Translations under genes and position numbers: made by a program | Source: Pirellulales bacterium | GTDB taxonomy: Bacteria > Planctomycetota > Planctomycetia > Pirellulales > Thermoguttaceae | Reading direction: 5' to 3' | Assembly (NCBI GenBank): GCA_013360685.1 | Contig: JABWBD010000047.1 | Location: 1 to 32,394 of the forward strand | DNA: 32,394 nt | The notes under the pieces: model-generated | Seen by the model: the letters and a program-made list of their open reading frames with translations, nothing else | Databases searched by the model: none | Told to the model about the DNA's origin: nothing | Part shown: in pieces, positions 1 through 8,420 of the stretch | Numbering within the stretch: the stretch's first letter is position 1 | Layout of the letters: each line of letters begins with the position of its first letter

Positions 1-795
<795 letters not shown>

Positions 796-800
796 CGATT

Positions 801-807
801 CCTCCCC
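801..807 (-). promoter_or_regulatory. Shine-Dalgarno site fixing the lipoprotein start
   Basis: GGGGAGG on the minus strand lies 5 nt before the ATG at 793-795. It is the only strong ribosome site in this part of the window and supports that ATG, upstream of the GCAA tract, as the intended start. Confidence 0.6.
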
Positions 808-826
808 TTCGATGATCGACGAACGG

Positions 827-1225
827 TCAGCCCGGCAACGACCTCCGTCGCTGGGTCTCTTCTTTGGCTTTCGTCAGGGCGGATTGAATGTCCGACAATG
901 CGCGATTGCCTTCGTCGGAGACGTGGACCTCGAGACGGGCGACGCGAATTGCCTTCATGTTGTAGGAGCCGATTGCGGCATTCAATCGCGTCAGCAGATC
1001 GGCGGACAATGCGTCGAGTCGATTCGCGGCGTCGCGGGGGGTGAGGCCGAGCGCTTGGAACGATTGCAGGGCGGTGGCGCCGATGCCGTTCTGGAGCCAC
1101 TCGCGCGCGTCGGGCCAGACGCCTTCGACCTCGACCTCGCCGCTCAGGGTGACGTCGACGGACACGCCCACGGTGGGCTCGGCGAACGCATGGTGCGCCT
1201 TCCACGCGACGAGCTCGCTGGCCAT
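827..1225 (-). CDS. Hypothetical protein, 132 aa
   Basis: No family recognised. The frame runs open from 1315, but residues before the ATG at 1223-1225 are Arg-rich and look like non-coding GC-rich sequence, so this start (MASELVAWKAHH) is preferred; the ribosome site is weak. The product has no signal peptide or membrane segment. An N-terminal stretch with alternating hydrophobic residues (VGVSVDVTLSGEVEVEGVW) suggests beta strands, and the C-terminal half is predicted helical and charged (LDALSADLLTRLNAAIGS). It ends 31 nt before the lipoprotein start on the same strand, so the two may be co-transcribed. Codon usage fits the left-hand block. Confidence 0.5.
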   Translation of the reverse strand: MASELVAWKAHHAFAEPTVGVSVDVTLSGEVEVEGVWPDAREWLQNGIGATALQSFQALGLTPRDAANRLDALSADLLTRLNAAIGSYNMKAIRVARLEVHVSDEGNRALSDIQSALTKAKEETQRRRSLPG

Positions 1226-1335
1226 GCTCCATGGTCCTCGATGCGCGGGCCGAACCGCAAGGACGGCTTGACCGTCGCGTGCAGTTCGTGCCCACAGCCT
1301 GCGCGGCCGGATCACGTGGACGCAGTCGTGGTATT

Positions 1336-1448
1336 TTCGCCTTCCGACCGGGGTGCTGAGGTTGTGGACCGTGGGAGGCTCGGAAGGCGAATTTCGCCTT
1401 CCGACCGGGGCGCTGAGGGTGTGGACCGTGGGAGGCTCGGAAGGCGAA
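1336..1448. repeat. Tandem pair of 56-bp hairpin elements
   Basis: Two copies (1336-1391 and 1393-1448, period 57) are nearly identical. Each begins TTCGCCTTCCGA and ends with its exact reverse complement TCGGAAGGCGAA, giving a 12-bp stem around a loop of about 32 nt. The pair lies between a minus-strand gene and the start of the hisN-like gene, ending 10 nt before its ATG. It could be a REP/MITE-like element or a transcription barrier. No transposase is present. Confidence 0.85.
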
Positions 1449-1458
1449 ATTGGGAGCC

Positions 1459-2268
1459 ATGAAGGCGTTCGATCTGGACAGGATCGGTGGGCGGCGCGCG
1501 CTCTCGGCGCTCGTGGACGAGGTGTGTCGCGCCGGCGAAGAGGCGCTGTCCCTCTTCCGCGCCGGCGTGCTCATCGAGAAGAAGCCCGATCGCTCGCCGG
1601 TGACGAACGCCGACCAGCGCGTGGAAGCGCGATTGCGGGGATTTCTCGCGCGGACGTTCCCGGATCACGGGTTCCTCGGCGAAGAGAGCGGCGAGAGCGA
1701 AGGCAAAGCGGCGTTCCGCTGGATCGTCGATCCGATCGACGGGACGCGCGCGTTCATGCGCGGTCTGCCGTCGTGGTCGCTGCTGGTCGGGCTCGAGGCG
1801 GAAGGCGTCCCCGTGGTCGGGGTGTCCTTGTTGCCCGCGCTCGGAGCGCTCTTCGTGGGTGTGCGCGGCGACGGCGCCACGCGCGACGGAAGGCCGCTGC
1901 GGGTCTCTTCGATCGAGCGGCTCGAGGACGCGATGATCATGCACGGTGGTCTCGAGCAGTTCACCGAGCAGGGGCGCAGCCAGATGCTCATCGAGCTGGG
2001 CCGACGCGCGTACTCGGCGCGCGGGTTCGCCGACATGATGGGGCACGCGGCGGTGCTCGAAGGCAAAGCCGACGCCGTGGTCGATCCGCGCGTCAAGCCG
2101 TGGGACCTGTGCGCGGTGGCCGTTCTGCTGCGCGAAGCGGGCGGGCGGCTGACCGACTTCAACGGCAACGAGACCATCTACGGCGGCGACGCGCTCGCGA
2201 CCAACGGACGGATCCACGACGAGCTGCTCGCGCTCGTGTCGTCCGACCGATGGAGCAAGATGCCCTGA
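1459..2268 (+). CDS. hisN: Inositol-monophosphatase-family phosphatase, probably histidinol-phosphatase
   Basis: A 269-residue Mg-dependent sugar/inositol phosphatase. Family metal-binding motifs are visible: GEESG near residues 74-78, DPIDGTRAF at 91-99, and WDLCAVAVLLREAGG near the C-terminus. The form DPIDGTRAFMRGLP is closer to the HisN-type subgroup (dephosphorylating L-histidinol phosphate) than to SuhB-type inositol phosphatases, so hisN is the likely but unproven call. The ATG at 1459 starts the recognisable protein. A TTG at 1450 adds three residues, and the GGGAG just upstream is too close to the ATG to decide between them. It stands 95 bp before argD on the same strand. A general inositol- or 3'-phosphoadenosine-phosphatase remains possible. 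Confidence 0.7.
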   Translation: MKAFDLDRIGGRRALSALVDEVCRAGEEALSLFRAGVLIEKKPDRSPVTNADQRVEARLRGFLARTFPDHGFLGEESGESEGKAAFRWIVDPIDGTRAFMRGLPSWSLLVGLEAEGVPVVGVSLLPALGALFVGVRGDGATRDGRPLRVSSIERLEDAMIMHGGLEQFTEQGRSQMLIELGRRAYSARGFADMMGHAAVLEGKADAVVDPRVKPWDLCAVAVLLREAGGRLTDFNGNETIYGGDALATNGRIHDELLALVSSDRWSKMP

Positions 2269-2363
2269 GAGGGTCGAGCAGAACGCCGGTGCAGGTGAAT
2301 CGGGACGCTGTGCCGCCGGCGCCCTGCATTTACTGACTCCGGCTTGTTTGCTACGCCGCGCGC

Positions 2364-3596
2364 ATGGGCACGAACGAAGAGACGATCGGCGCGCTTCGCG
2401 GTCACCTGCTGCCGAACTACCAGCCGGCTCCGGTGGTGCTGACGCGCGGACGAGGTTGCCGCGTCGAGGACGTCGAGGGCCGGAGCTACCTCGACATGTG
2501 CGCGGGGATCGCGGTCGTGTCGCTCGGGCACTCGCACCCGAAGCTCGTCGCAGCGATCGCCGAGCAGGCCGGGCGGCTGATGCACACGTCCAATCTCTAC
2601 TGGAACGACAAGCAGCTCGCGCTCGGGGAGGAGCTGACCCGCAGGACGTTCGGCACGCGGGCGTTCTTCTGCAACAGCGGCGCGGAGGCGAACGAGGCGT
2701 TGCTCAAGCTCGCGCGCAAGTGGCATCACCTGCACGGTCGAGTCGAGCGGCGCGAGATCGTCTGCATGGACGGCAGCTTCCATGGCCGCACGATGGGCGC
2801 CGTCTCCATGACGGGGCAGCCGAAGTACCACGTCGGGATGGAGCCCCTCGTGCCCGGGATCCGGCACGTGCCCTTCGGCGACCTCGAAGCGCTCCGCGCG
2901 GTCGTGGGACCGACGACGGCCGCGGTGCTCGTCGAGCCGGTGCAAGGGGAAGGCGGCGTGACGGTTCCGCCGCCTGGTTACCTCGCGGGCATCCGTGCGC
3001 TGTGCGACGAGCGCGGTGCGCTGCTGTTCCTCGACGAGGTGCAGACGGGGATCGGTCGCACCGGGACGTTCCTCGCGCACGAGCAGCTCGATGTGACGCC
3101 CGACGCCGTGTCGCTGGCGAAGGGCATCGCGGGCGGCTTCCCCATGGGCGCGATGGTGTGCAGCGAGAAACTCGCCGACGGGTTGCCCTTCGGCTCGCAC
3201 GCGACGACGTTCGGCGGCAACCCGCTCGCCTGCGCCGCGGCGCTCGCGACGCTGCGGATCCTCGACGACGAGAAGATCCTCGAGAACGTGCGGACGGTCG
3301 GTGCCCATCTGGGCGCGCGGCTCGAGGAGCTCGCTTCGAAGCACGCGGACCTCTGCGAAGGCGCGCGTGGGCTCGGGCTGCTCCGTGGCGTGTCGCTCCG
3401 CGCACACGTGGACGCCCGCGCGATGTTGATGGCGGCTCAGGGCCAGGGCGTGCTGCTGTCGATCGCGGGAGGCCGAGTGCTGAGGTTCTCGCCGCCGCTC
3501 GTCGTCACGCGCGAAGAGATCGACGAAGGCGTGGCGCTCTTGGATCGGACGTTGTCGGCGCCGCCCGCGCACGCGATCAAGGACGCGGCGGAGTGA
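2364..3596 (+). CDS. argD: Acetylornithine aminotransferase
   Basis: A 410-residue class-III PLP aminotransferase, normal length for ArgD. It transfers the amino group between glutamate and N-acetylglutamate semialdehyde in arginine synthesis, and the family often also acts on succinyl-diaminopimelate. Landmarks: FFCNSGAEANEA (substrate/PLP phosphate site), FHGRTMG, LVEPVQGEGGV, FLDEVQTGIGRTG, and SLAKGIAGGFPMG with the Schiff-base Lys at residue 253. The ATG has no Shine-Dalgarno site, and the 95 bp before it hold no other gene. Its TGA overlaps the argF GTG (GTGA), indicating translational coupling and fitting the argD role. Codon use (CTC, GCG, TCG) matches the left block throughout. Confidence 0.93.
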   Translation: MGTNEETIGALRGHLLPNYQPAPVVLTRGRGCRVEDVEGRSYLDMCAGIAVVSLGHSHPKLVAAIAEQAGRLMHTSNLYWNDKQLALGEELTRRTFGTRAFFCNSGAEANEALLKLARKWHHLHGRVERREIVCMDGSFHGRTMGAVSMTGQPKYHVGMEPLVPGIRHVPFGDLEALRAVVGPTTAAVLVEPVQGEGGVTVPPPGYLAGIRALCDERGALLFLDEVQTGIGRTGTFLAHEQLDVTPDAVSLAKGIAGGFPMGAMVCSEKLADGLPFGSHATTFGGNPLACAAALATLRILDDEKILENVRTVGAHLGARLEELASKHADLCEGARGLGLLRGVSLRAHVDARAMLMAAQGQGVLLSIAGGRVLRFSPPLVVTREEIDEGVALLDRTLSAPPAHAIKDAAE

Positions 3597-4525
3597 GCCG
3601 TCCGCGTCATTTCCTGACGCTCGAGGCGCTCGGCGCCGAAGGGATCGAACGGGTGCTCGCGCGTGCGGTGGAGCTCTCGCGCCTGCGTGGCAGCGCCGAT
3701 CATCCGAAGCCGCTCGCGGGCAAGAGCGTCGCGCTCGTGATGGAGAAGGCGAGCACGCGAACACGCGTCTCGTTCGAGGTCGGCATCGTCGAGCTCGGCG
3801 GCCATCCGCTCGCGCTCGCGGGCAGAGACCTGCAGATCGGGCGCGGCGAGCCCATCGAGGACACGGCGCGGGTCTTGTCGCGCTACGTGCACGCCATCGT
3901 GCACCGGACGTTCGCGCACGCGACGCTCGAGAGGCTCGCGGCGTTCGCTGCGGTTCCCGTCGTCAACGCGCTGTCCGATTCGCACCACCCGTGTCAGCTG
4001 CTCGCGGATCTCGCGATCGTCAGGCGAGAGCACGGCTCGCTCGGCGGTGGCTTGCGGGTCGCGTGGATCGGCGACGGCAACAACGTGGCCCGCAGCCTGG
4101 CGATCGGATGCGGCAAGGTCGGCATGAGAATGGCGATGGGTACGCCGGAAGGATACCGTTTTGAGGACGAATTCCTCGACGACCTGCGTCGCATCGTTCC
4201 GGAGCTGGACCTGGCGGTGGCCGCCGATCCGGCCCAAGCGGTCCGCGGCGCCGTGGCCGTCTACACCGACGTATGGACGAGCATGGGCCAGGAAGCCGAA
4301 TCCGAGCAGCGCCGCCGCGACTTCGCCGAGTACCAGGTGAACGCGAAGCTGATGTCTCGCGCTCCCAAAGATGCGATCTTCATGCATTGTCTTCCCGCCC
4401 ACCGCGGCGAGGAAGTGACGGATGAGGTGATCGACGGCCCGCAGAGCGTCGTGGTCCGGCAGGCCGGCAACCGTATGCATGTCCAGAAGGGCATCCTGGC
4501 GTGGATGCTGGCTGCACAAGCCTGA
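3593..4525 (+). CDS. argF: Ornithine carbamoyltransferase, mosaic in codon usage
   Basis: A 310-residue cytosolic enzyme making citrulline from carbamoyl phosphate and ornithine. All family motifs are present: STRTR at 54-58 (carbamoyl-phosphate loop), HPCQ at 132-135, GDGNNVARS at 160-168, SMG at 230-232 (ornithine loop) and HCLPAHR at 265-271. Starts at the GTG overlapping the argD stop. Codon choice changes abruptly: before about residue 160 Leu is mostly CTC and Ala GCG; after about residue 167 Leu is CTG and Ala GCC. The reading frame is unbroken, so the gene appears whole, but its halves come from different sequence backgrounds. The protein in this exact form may not exist if the contig is chimeric. 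Confidence 0.9.
   Translation: MSRPRHFLTLEALGAEGIERVLARAVELSRLRGSADHPKPLAGKSVALVMEKASTRTRVSFEVGIVELGGHPLALAGRDLQIGRGEPIEDTARVLSRYVHAIVHRTFAHATLERLAAFAAVPVVNALSDSHHPCQLLADLAIVRREHGSLGGGLRVAWIGDGNNVARSLAIGCGKVGMRMAMGTPEGYRFEDEFLDDLRRIVPELDLAVAADPAQAVRGAVAVYTDVWTSMGQEAESEQRRRDFAEYQVNAKLMSRAPKDAIFMHCLPAHRGEEVTDEVIDGPQSVVVRQAGNRMHVQKGILAWMLAAQA
4060..4140. other. Compositional junction: myxobacterium-like to Planctomycete-like sequence
   Basis: Codon usage, ribosome sites and gene content change here. The break lies at or just after the codons for GDGNNVARS, among the most conserved stretches of ornithine carbamoyltransferase, where unrelated genomes can share near-identical DNA. Left of it genes lack clear Shine-Dalgarno sites. 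Right of it strong sites occur, for example before 8031, 13026 and 23064. No insertion sequence or direct repeat marks the boundary. An assembly artefact is favoured; homologous recombination cannot be excluded. Confidence 0.65.
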
Positions 4526-4536
4526 AGTTCCAATCC

Positions 4537-5271
4537 ATGCGAACCGATCACCGCGGTCCCGACGAGATCCGCCCCCTCGCGATCCAGCGGCATTTCACTG
4601 GCGCTTCGCCCGGCAGCGTGCTGATTCAGGCCGGGCGGACCACGGTCCTCTGCACGGCCAGCGTCGATCTTGCCGTTCCTCCCTGGATGACGGCTCAGAA
4701 TCGGGGTTGGGTTACGGCCGAATACAGCATGCTCCCCGGCAGCACCCGGCCGCGCAAGCCCCGCGAACGCGCCGGAAAGGCGGACGGGCGGACCAGTGAG
4801 ATCCAGCGATTGATCGGGCGAAGCCTCCGCGCGGTCACCGACCTGGCGGCACTGGGCCCTCGCACGATCACCCTGGACTGCGACGTGCTGGAGGCCGACG
4901 GCGGCACTCGAACGCTGAGCATTACCGGCGCGCTGGTGGCCCTGATCGATGCCCTCGCATCCATCCGATCCGAATTGCCGGGCTCGTCGAAGTACCCCAT
5001 CCGCGACAGCGTCGCCGCGGTCAGCGTCGGCATGATCGACGAATTTCCGCTTCTCGACCTCAGCTACGAAGAGGACTCTGCTGCCAAAGTCGACATGAAC
5101 GTGGTGATGACGGGCAACGGGCGGTTCGTGGAAATCCAGGGGACCGGCGAAGAGTCCACCTTCAGCGACGAGCAACTCCAGGCCATGCTCTCGCTGGCCC
5201 GCGGCGGCATCCGTCGATTGACGCAAGTCCAGCGAGACGCTTTGGGCACGGACTGGCCGTTCGCGGACTGA
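4537..5271 (+). CDS. rph: Ribonuclease PH
   Basis: A 244-residue phosphorolytic 3'-to-5' exoribonuclease that trims tRNA 3' ends, normal length for the family. Seen: N-terminal [14 protein letters not shown], the [15 protein letters not shown] segment (in most homologues this region binds substrate with conserved Arg residues), [15 protein letters not shown], the [13 protein letters not shown] motif, and [11 protein letters not shown]. It starts 11 nt after the argF stop at an ATG, in Planctomycete-type codons, so it probably forms an operon with at least the downstream half of argF. It ends before a long inverted repeat that could terminate transcription. Confidence 0.95.
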   Translation: MRTDHRGPDEIRPLAIQRHFTGASPGSVLIQAGRTTVLCTASVDLAVPPWMTAQNRGWVTAEYSMLPGSTRPRKPRERAGKADGRTSEIQRLIGRSLRAVTDLAALGPRTITLDCDVLEADGGTRTLSITGALVALIDALASIRSELPGSSKYPIRDSVAAVSVGMIDEFPLLDLSYEEDSAAKVDMNVVMTGNGRFVEIQGTGEESTFSDEQLQAMLSLARGGIRRLTQVQRDALGTDWPFAD

Positions 5272-5344
5272 TCGAATCTCCACTTCGATTGCTGCGACCG
5301 TAGTCATTCACGGGCCGCTGCTGGCCTACCGGGGATCTGGAGTG

Positions 5345-5404
5345 CACAGTCGCCTTTCGCTCCGCGAAAGTATCGCCACTTTCGCGGAGCGAAAGGCGAC
5401 TGTG
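5345..5404. repeat. Perfect 27-bp inverted repeat with 6-nt loop between convergent genes
   Basis: The left arm (5345-5371, starting CACAGTCGCCTTTCGC) and right arm (5378-5404, ending GCGACTGTG) are exact reverse complements around ATCGCC. Each arm also contains a smaller palindrome, CTTTCGC-TCC-GCGAAAG, so cruciform or multi-branched folding is possible. It lies between rph (+) and the ceramidase-like gene (-) and could act as a bidirectional terminator, but no T-run follows. The motif resembles dispersed extragenic repeats that I recall from Pirellula-type genomes; that comparison is from memory. Confidence 0.9.
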
Positions 5405-5466
5405 GCGGTCCGTGAACGGTTACCCGCGACCTCACCTTCTCCCTTCCCTCAATGGCCATCCCGGAT

Positions 5467-8031
5467 CTATTTCGTCACTCTCACCAGTCTGCCGCCTCCG
5501 GGCGGGAGTTGGACTTCCAACCGCGGACCGGCGGGCGTCGACCACGTGCCCGCAGCCGGAGCGAAACTTGTCAGCGGTCCGGGGCCGACCACCGCCGTGG
5601 TCGCGGCTTGTTTGTAGTCGAGATTGACAACCAAGGCATGGGTCGGCTTATCGGACTCGCCGAACAACCCCAGCACGAATCCCTGGATCGGCGCCGGCGG
5701 ATGGTACTCCACGGTCGTCACAGCGGGGTCGAGACCAAAGGCGGATTTTTCCGGCAGCGGTTCGCCGCCCGGCGGAATCATCCCCAGATGATACACCCCC
5801 AGCGACCGCAGCGGCTGGCACTCCGCCGCGATCCGCGCAAAGTCGCGGTTCGCTTCTTTGGCGGCGTGGTAGAGCGGCGTGGGCGTCCCGTCCGCGTTGG
5901 CCATGGCCCCTTCGTGGCCCGGGTGGCAATAGACGTAGTAGGAGATTCCCTGCGCGCCGTAGGCGAGCGACGTATAGACCAGGAACCGCAATTCGTCACC
6001 ATTGGGGACCCGCATGCTCGTCGTCCAGGTGCATGCCTGAACGATGTTCAAGAATGGCACCCCTGCCTTCATGGCAGCCTCGCGGATCATCGCCAGGTTG
6101 AGGAAATATTGTGCGTTATCGCCCTGCTTGCTGAAATGGTAGTGGTCGTAGCTGATCAGGGCCGGCTTGACCGTCTCGACATACTGGCGAAGGTGTTCGG
6201 CATAGGCATTGACCGTATCCCCTTGCGTTCCCAGTTGAGCGTTGCTGGCGTACGTGGGAAACAGATTGATGTAGGGCAAACGCCCCGGATCGCGCTGGCG
6301 GAGGTAAGCGACCAGCTTGCCCCAATCCGCAAAGGCCGCCGCACTCGGCTCGTCGGTCAGAAAGTACGCATACAGCGCCGGGTGATTCCGCACCCGCTCA
6401 ATCAGTGCGCCGAGCTTCGCCCCTGCCTCGTCGCTCTCCAGACTCTTCGGCGTAAGAAGCCCGTCCTGGAGCATGGCGCGGAGACCGTGACGATGGGCAT
6501 TGTCCAATTCGTCTTCCTGGCACCAGACGAGGTTCCAGGCTCCTTCGGCCATCTGGGCGGCCGTGGCGTCGGTCATCGGCGGACCAGCCCAATACGTAAC
6601 GATCGGCTTGCCGAACTGCCACCGCGATGCCTGCGGCGACTCGCCGCCGGACGATGGCCGCGCGCCCCGGCGGAAGCCCTCCGGCAACAGTTCTTTCACG
6701 CGTTCGACGATTCGATCTTCGATTGCCGGCTGCACCTGCTCCGGACGGCCATAGGAGATCGTCGCACTCAACGAGTTCCACGCCTCGTATCCGCCTTCTC
6801 CAATGATCCGTTTTGATGCGATATACGACGACACGTCGTTGCTGTAGGCGTTGATCCACAGGCGGCCGCCGTCCATCTCGCGCTTCAATCGCACGGCGTA
6901 GTCGACCACCACCTCGTCGGACAGGAAGATCATGGCCAGGTCGTTGCCGAAGGTCCACGTGGCAATCTCATAGGTCTCCGATGTCGGCGGTTTTTCGCCC
7001 TTCTCGATCAGCTTGAGCAATCGCTGGGCTGCGTAGGACTTGACCGCGTACTGCCTGAGTTCTTCGATCGGCGGCGGTTCGAGGAAGGGGACTTCCAGCG
7101 GCATGCGGCGGGCGGTGAGTTCCGGCTCGATCGGCTTGAAAGGCCCCGCCATGAGCCGCTTCACTTCGTCGGCCATCGCCCGGCCGTGCTGCCGGCAGAG
7201 TTCCACGGTGCCGTGCGGGCACGGATCGGAATCGGCGCCGCACCCAATCGTGATCATGGCAACCGTGCCCGGGTGATCGGCTTCGATCGACTCCTGGGCA
7301 CAGGCGGCCCAGTCGCCGTGGATCTGTTTGAAATCGCCTCGCAGGGTCGTGTTGTGGCAGGCGTAGTTGACCACCAGGGCGATCGGGTTGCCTTGCGCGT
7401 CGGTGACCCGCAGGAGCGGCAGACTATGGTCCGCCGGCCCTTCCGGCACCGCCCCGAACTTGATCCACTTGCCGTCCTTGAGCACGCGCCGGTTGGCCGC
7501 GAAAGCGACCGTGCCCTGCGTCCAGGCCAGTTGCCCCGGCTGCCGCGACGCCAGCGCCTTGAGCACGACCTCTTCCAGCCGGTCGGTCAATTCCTTAGCG
7601 TATTGCGTGAGATGCTCGAGCTCTTGTCCTTCCAGCCCCTGCATCCCCTTGAGGTTCGGCCCGGAGTGGTTGTGGGAGTTCGCGAGCATGAACCGTTCCG
7701 GCTTGATCGGCGCTTTCGTCTGGGCCCGGCGGAGGACCTCGGCGCGGAGATCCGCAGGGACCGCCCCGCAATCGACCGAGAGAAGCACGGCCGGGCCTTC
7801 TCCCTCATCACCGCCGATGGCCAGGGCTGCGGCTTTCAACCGCCCCGCGATGCCTTCCGACTCGCTCTTGCGCGACGCGTAACCGTACATCCGCACGGGC
7901 ATTTCGGGCGTGATGTCGACTTTGGCCACGCCGACGGGAATGGTCTCTGCGGCTGTGGTTCGCGAAGCTGGCATCAGAGCCAGAGCGGTGAAAAGGATTG
8001 CCAGGAACATCCCGGTCCGGTTCGCTCGCAT
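5467..8031 (-). CDS. Secreted neutral-ceramidase-like domain fused to a glycosidase-like domain
   Basis: An 854-residue exported protein with signal peptide 1-28 (hydrophobic core LAILFTALALM, cleavage near TAA-ET). Residues 30-455 match neutral/alkaline ceramidases, zinc amidases that split ceramide into sphingosine and fatty acid. Candidate zinc ligands are in SHNHSGP (H120, H122), ACHNTT (H226), SDEVVVDYA (E373) and EGGYEA (Y415). The serine-bearing loop of characterised enzymes is replaced by GCGADSDPCP, so amidase activity is uncertain. After a linker (456-472), residues 473-854 read as a TIM-barrel glycosidase-like domain with FLTDEP (D560-E561), the usual position of an acid/base in clan-A-type hydrolases, and a beta-rich end. 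Ceramidases of this kind are usually about half this length. The start is fixed by AAGGAGG before the ATG. A divergent sulfatase lies 389 bp away. The ceramidase call is firm at fold level; the second domain is tentative. Confidence 0.8.
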   Translation of the reverse strand: MRANRTGMFLAILFTALALMPASRTTAAETIPVGVAKVDITPEMPVRMYGYASRKSESEGIAGRLKAAALAIGGDEGEGPAVLLSVDCGAVPADLRAEVLRRAQTKAPIKPERFMLANSHNHSGPNLKGMQGLEGQELEHLTQYAKELTDRLEEVVLKALASRQPGQLAWTQGTVAFAANRRVLKDGKWIKFGAVPEGPADHSLPLLRVTDAQGNPIALVVNYACHNTTLRGDFKQIHGDWAACAQESIEADHPGTVAMITIGCGADSDPCPHGTVELCRQHGRAMADEVKRLMAGPFKPIEPELTARRMPLEVPFLEPPPIEELRQYAVKSYAAQRLLKLIEKGEKPPTSETYEIATWTFGNDLAMIFLSDEVVVDYAVRLKREMDGGRLWINAYSNDVSSYIASKRIIGEGGYEAWNSLSATISYGRPEQVQPAIEDRIVERVKELLPEGFRRGARPSSGGESPQASRWQFGKPIVTYWAGPPMTDATAAQMAEGAWNLVWCQEDELDNAHRHGLRAMLQDGLLTPKSLESDEAGAKLGALIERVRNHPALYAYFLTDEPSAAAFADWGKLVAYLRQRDPGRLPYINLFPTYASNAQLGTQGDTVNAYAEHLRQYVETVKPALISYDHYHFSKQGDNAQYFLNLAMIREAAMKAGVPFLNIVQACTWTTSMRVPNGDELRFLVYTSLAYGAQGISYYVYCHPGHEGAMANADGTPTPLYHAAKEANRDFARIAAECQPLRSLGVYHLGMIPPGGEPLPEKSAFGLDPAVTTVEYHPPAPIQGFVLGLFGESDKPTHALVVNLDYKQAATTAVVGPGPLTSFAPAAGTWSTPAGPRLEVQLPPGGGRLVRVTK

Positions 8032-8142
8032 CGTGATTCCCTCCTTTGTTGCCTGGGCATGCGGCCTTCACCTGACGAAGCGCCGCAGAGGTTAGTATGG
8101 TGACACAGGGTGGCGGCTGGTGCAAGATGCCGGCCGCCGATC

Positions 8143-8250
8143 CTCAGTGCCGATATCGCCGTGGTCTATCTTCCGCAGGGACCCTACGTGGTGGAAGTCG
8201 ACGGGCAGCGGCAGGAATTGATAGGAAATTCGATTTCCCACACGCACTGA
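8143..8250 (+). pseudogene. Possible 3' remnant of a decayed gene
   Basis: In the 389-bp gap between the divergent ceramidase-like and sulfatase genes, one frame reads LSADIAVVYLPQGPYVVEVDG and continues to a TGA at 8248-8250. The strand-forming pattern resembles the last beta domain of large secreted Planctomycete hydrolases. No start codon or Shine-Dalgarno site serves it, and the sequence just upstream (ARCRPP) does not look coding. The rest of the gap is the 5' leaders of the two flanking genes. Confidence 0.3.
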
Positions 8251-8420
8251 TCGTAGTGGCGGTCGCCGATATCGACCAGCCGCGTCGTCTTTCTCTACAT
8301 CGCAGGCGAATGATCGCCCGCTTGTTGACGTCTGGCCTCTGGCCAGTGGATACTCGGGACAAGCCCCGGCTTTACGGCAGTCGCCCACAAGCAACCCAGA
8401 AACTCGACGGAGGTCTTCCT

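Noticed and set aside
5452-6816. 454-codon plus-strand frame opposite the ceramidase-like gene
   Set aside because: Arg-rich with no domain; the minus strand has a signal peptide, ribosome site and conserved motifs.
8092-8394. 100-codon minus-strand frame in the ceramidase/sulfatase gap
   Set aside because: Cys/Arg-rich, no ribosome site, and it conflicts with the better-looking protein remnant on the plus strand.
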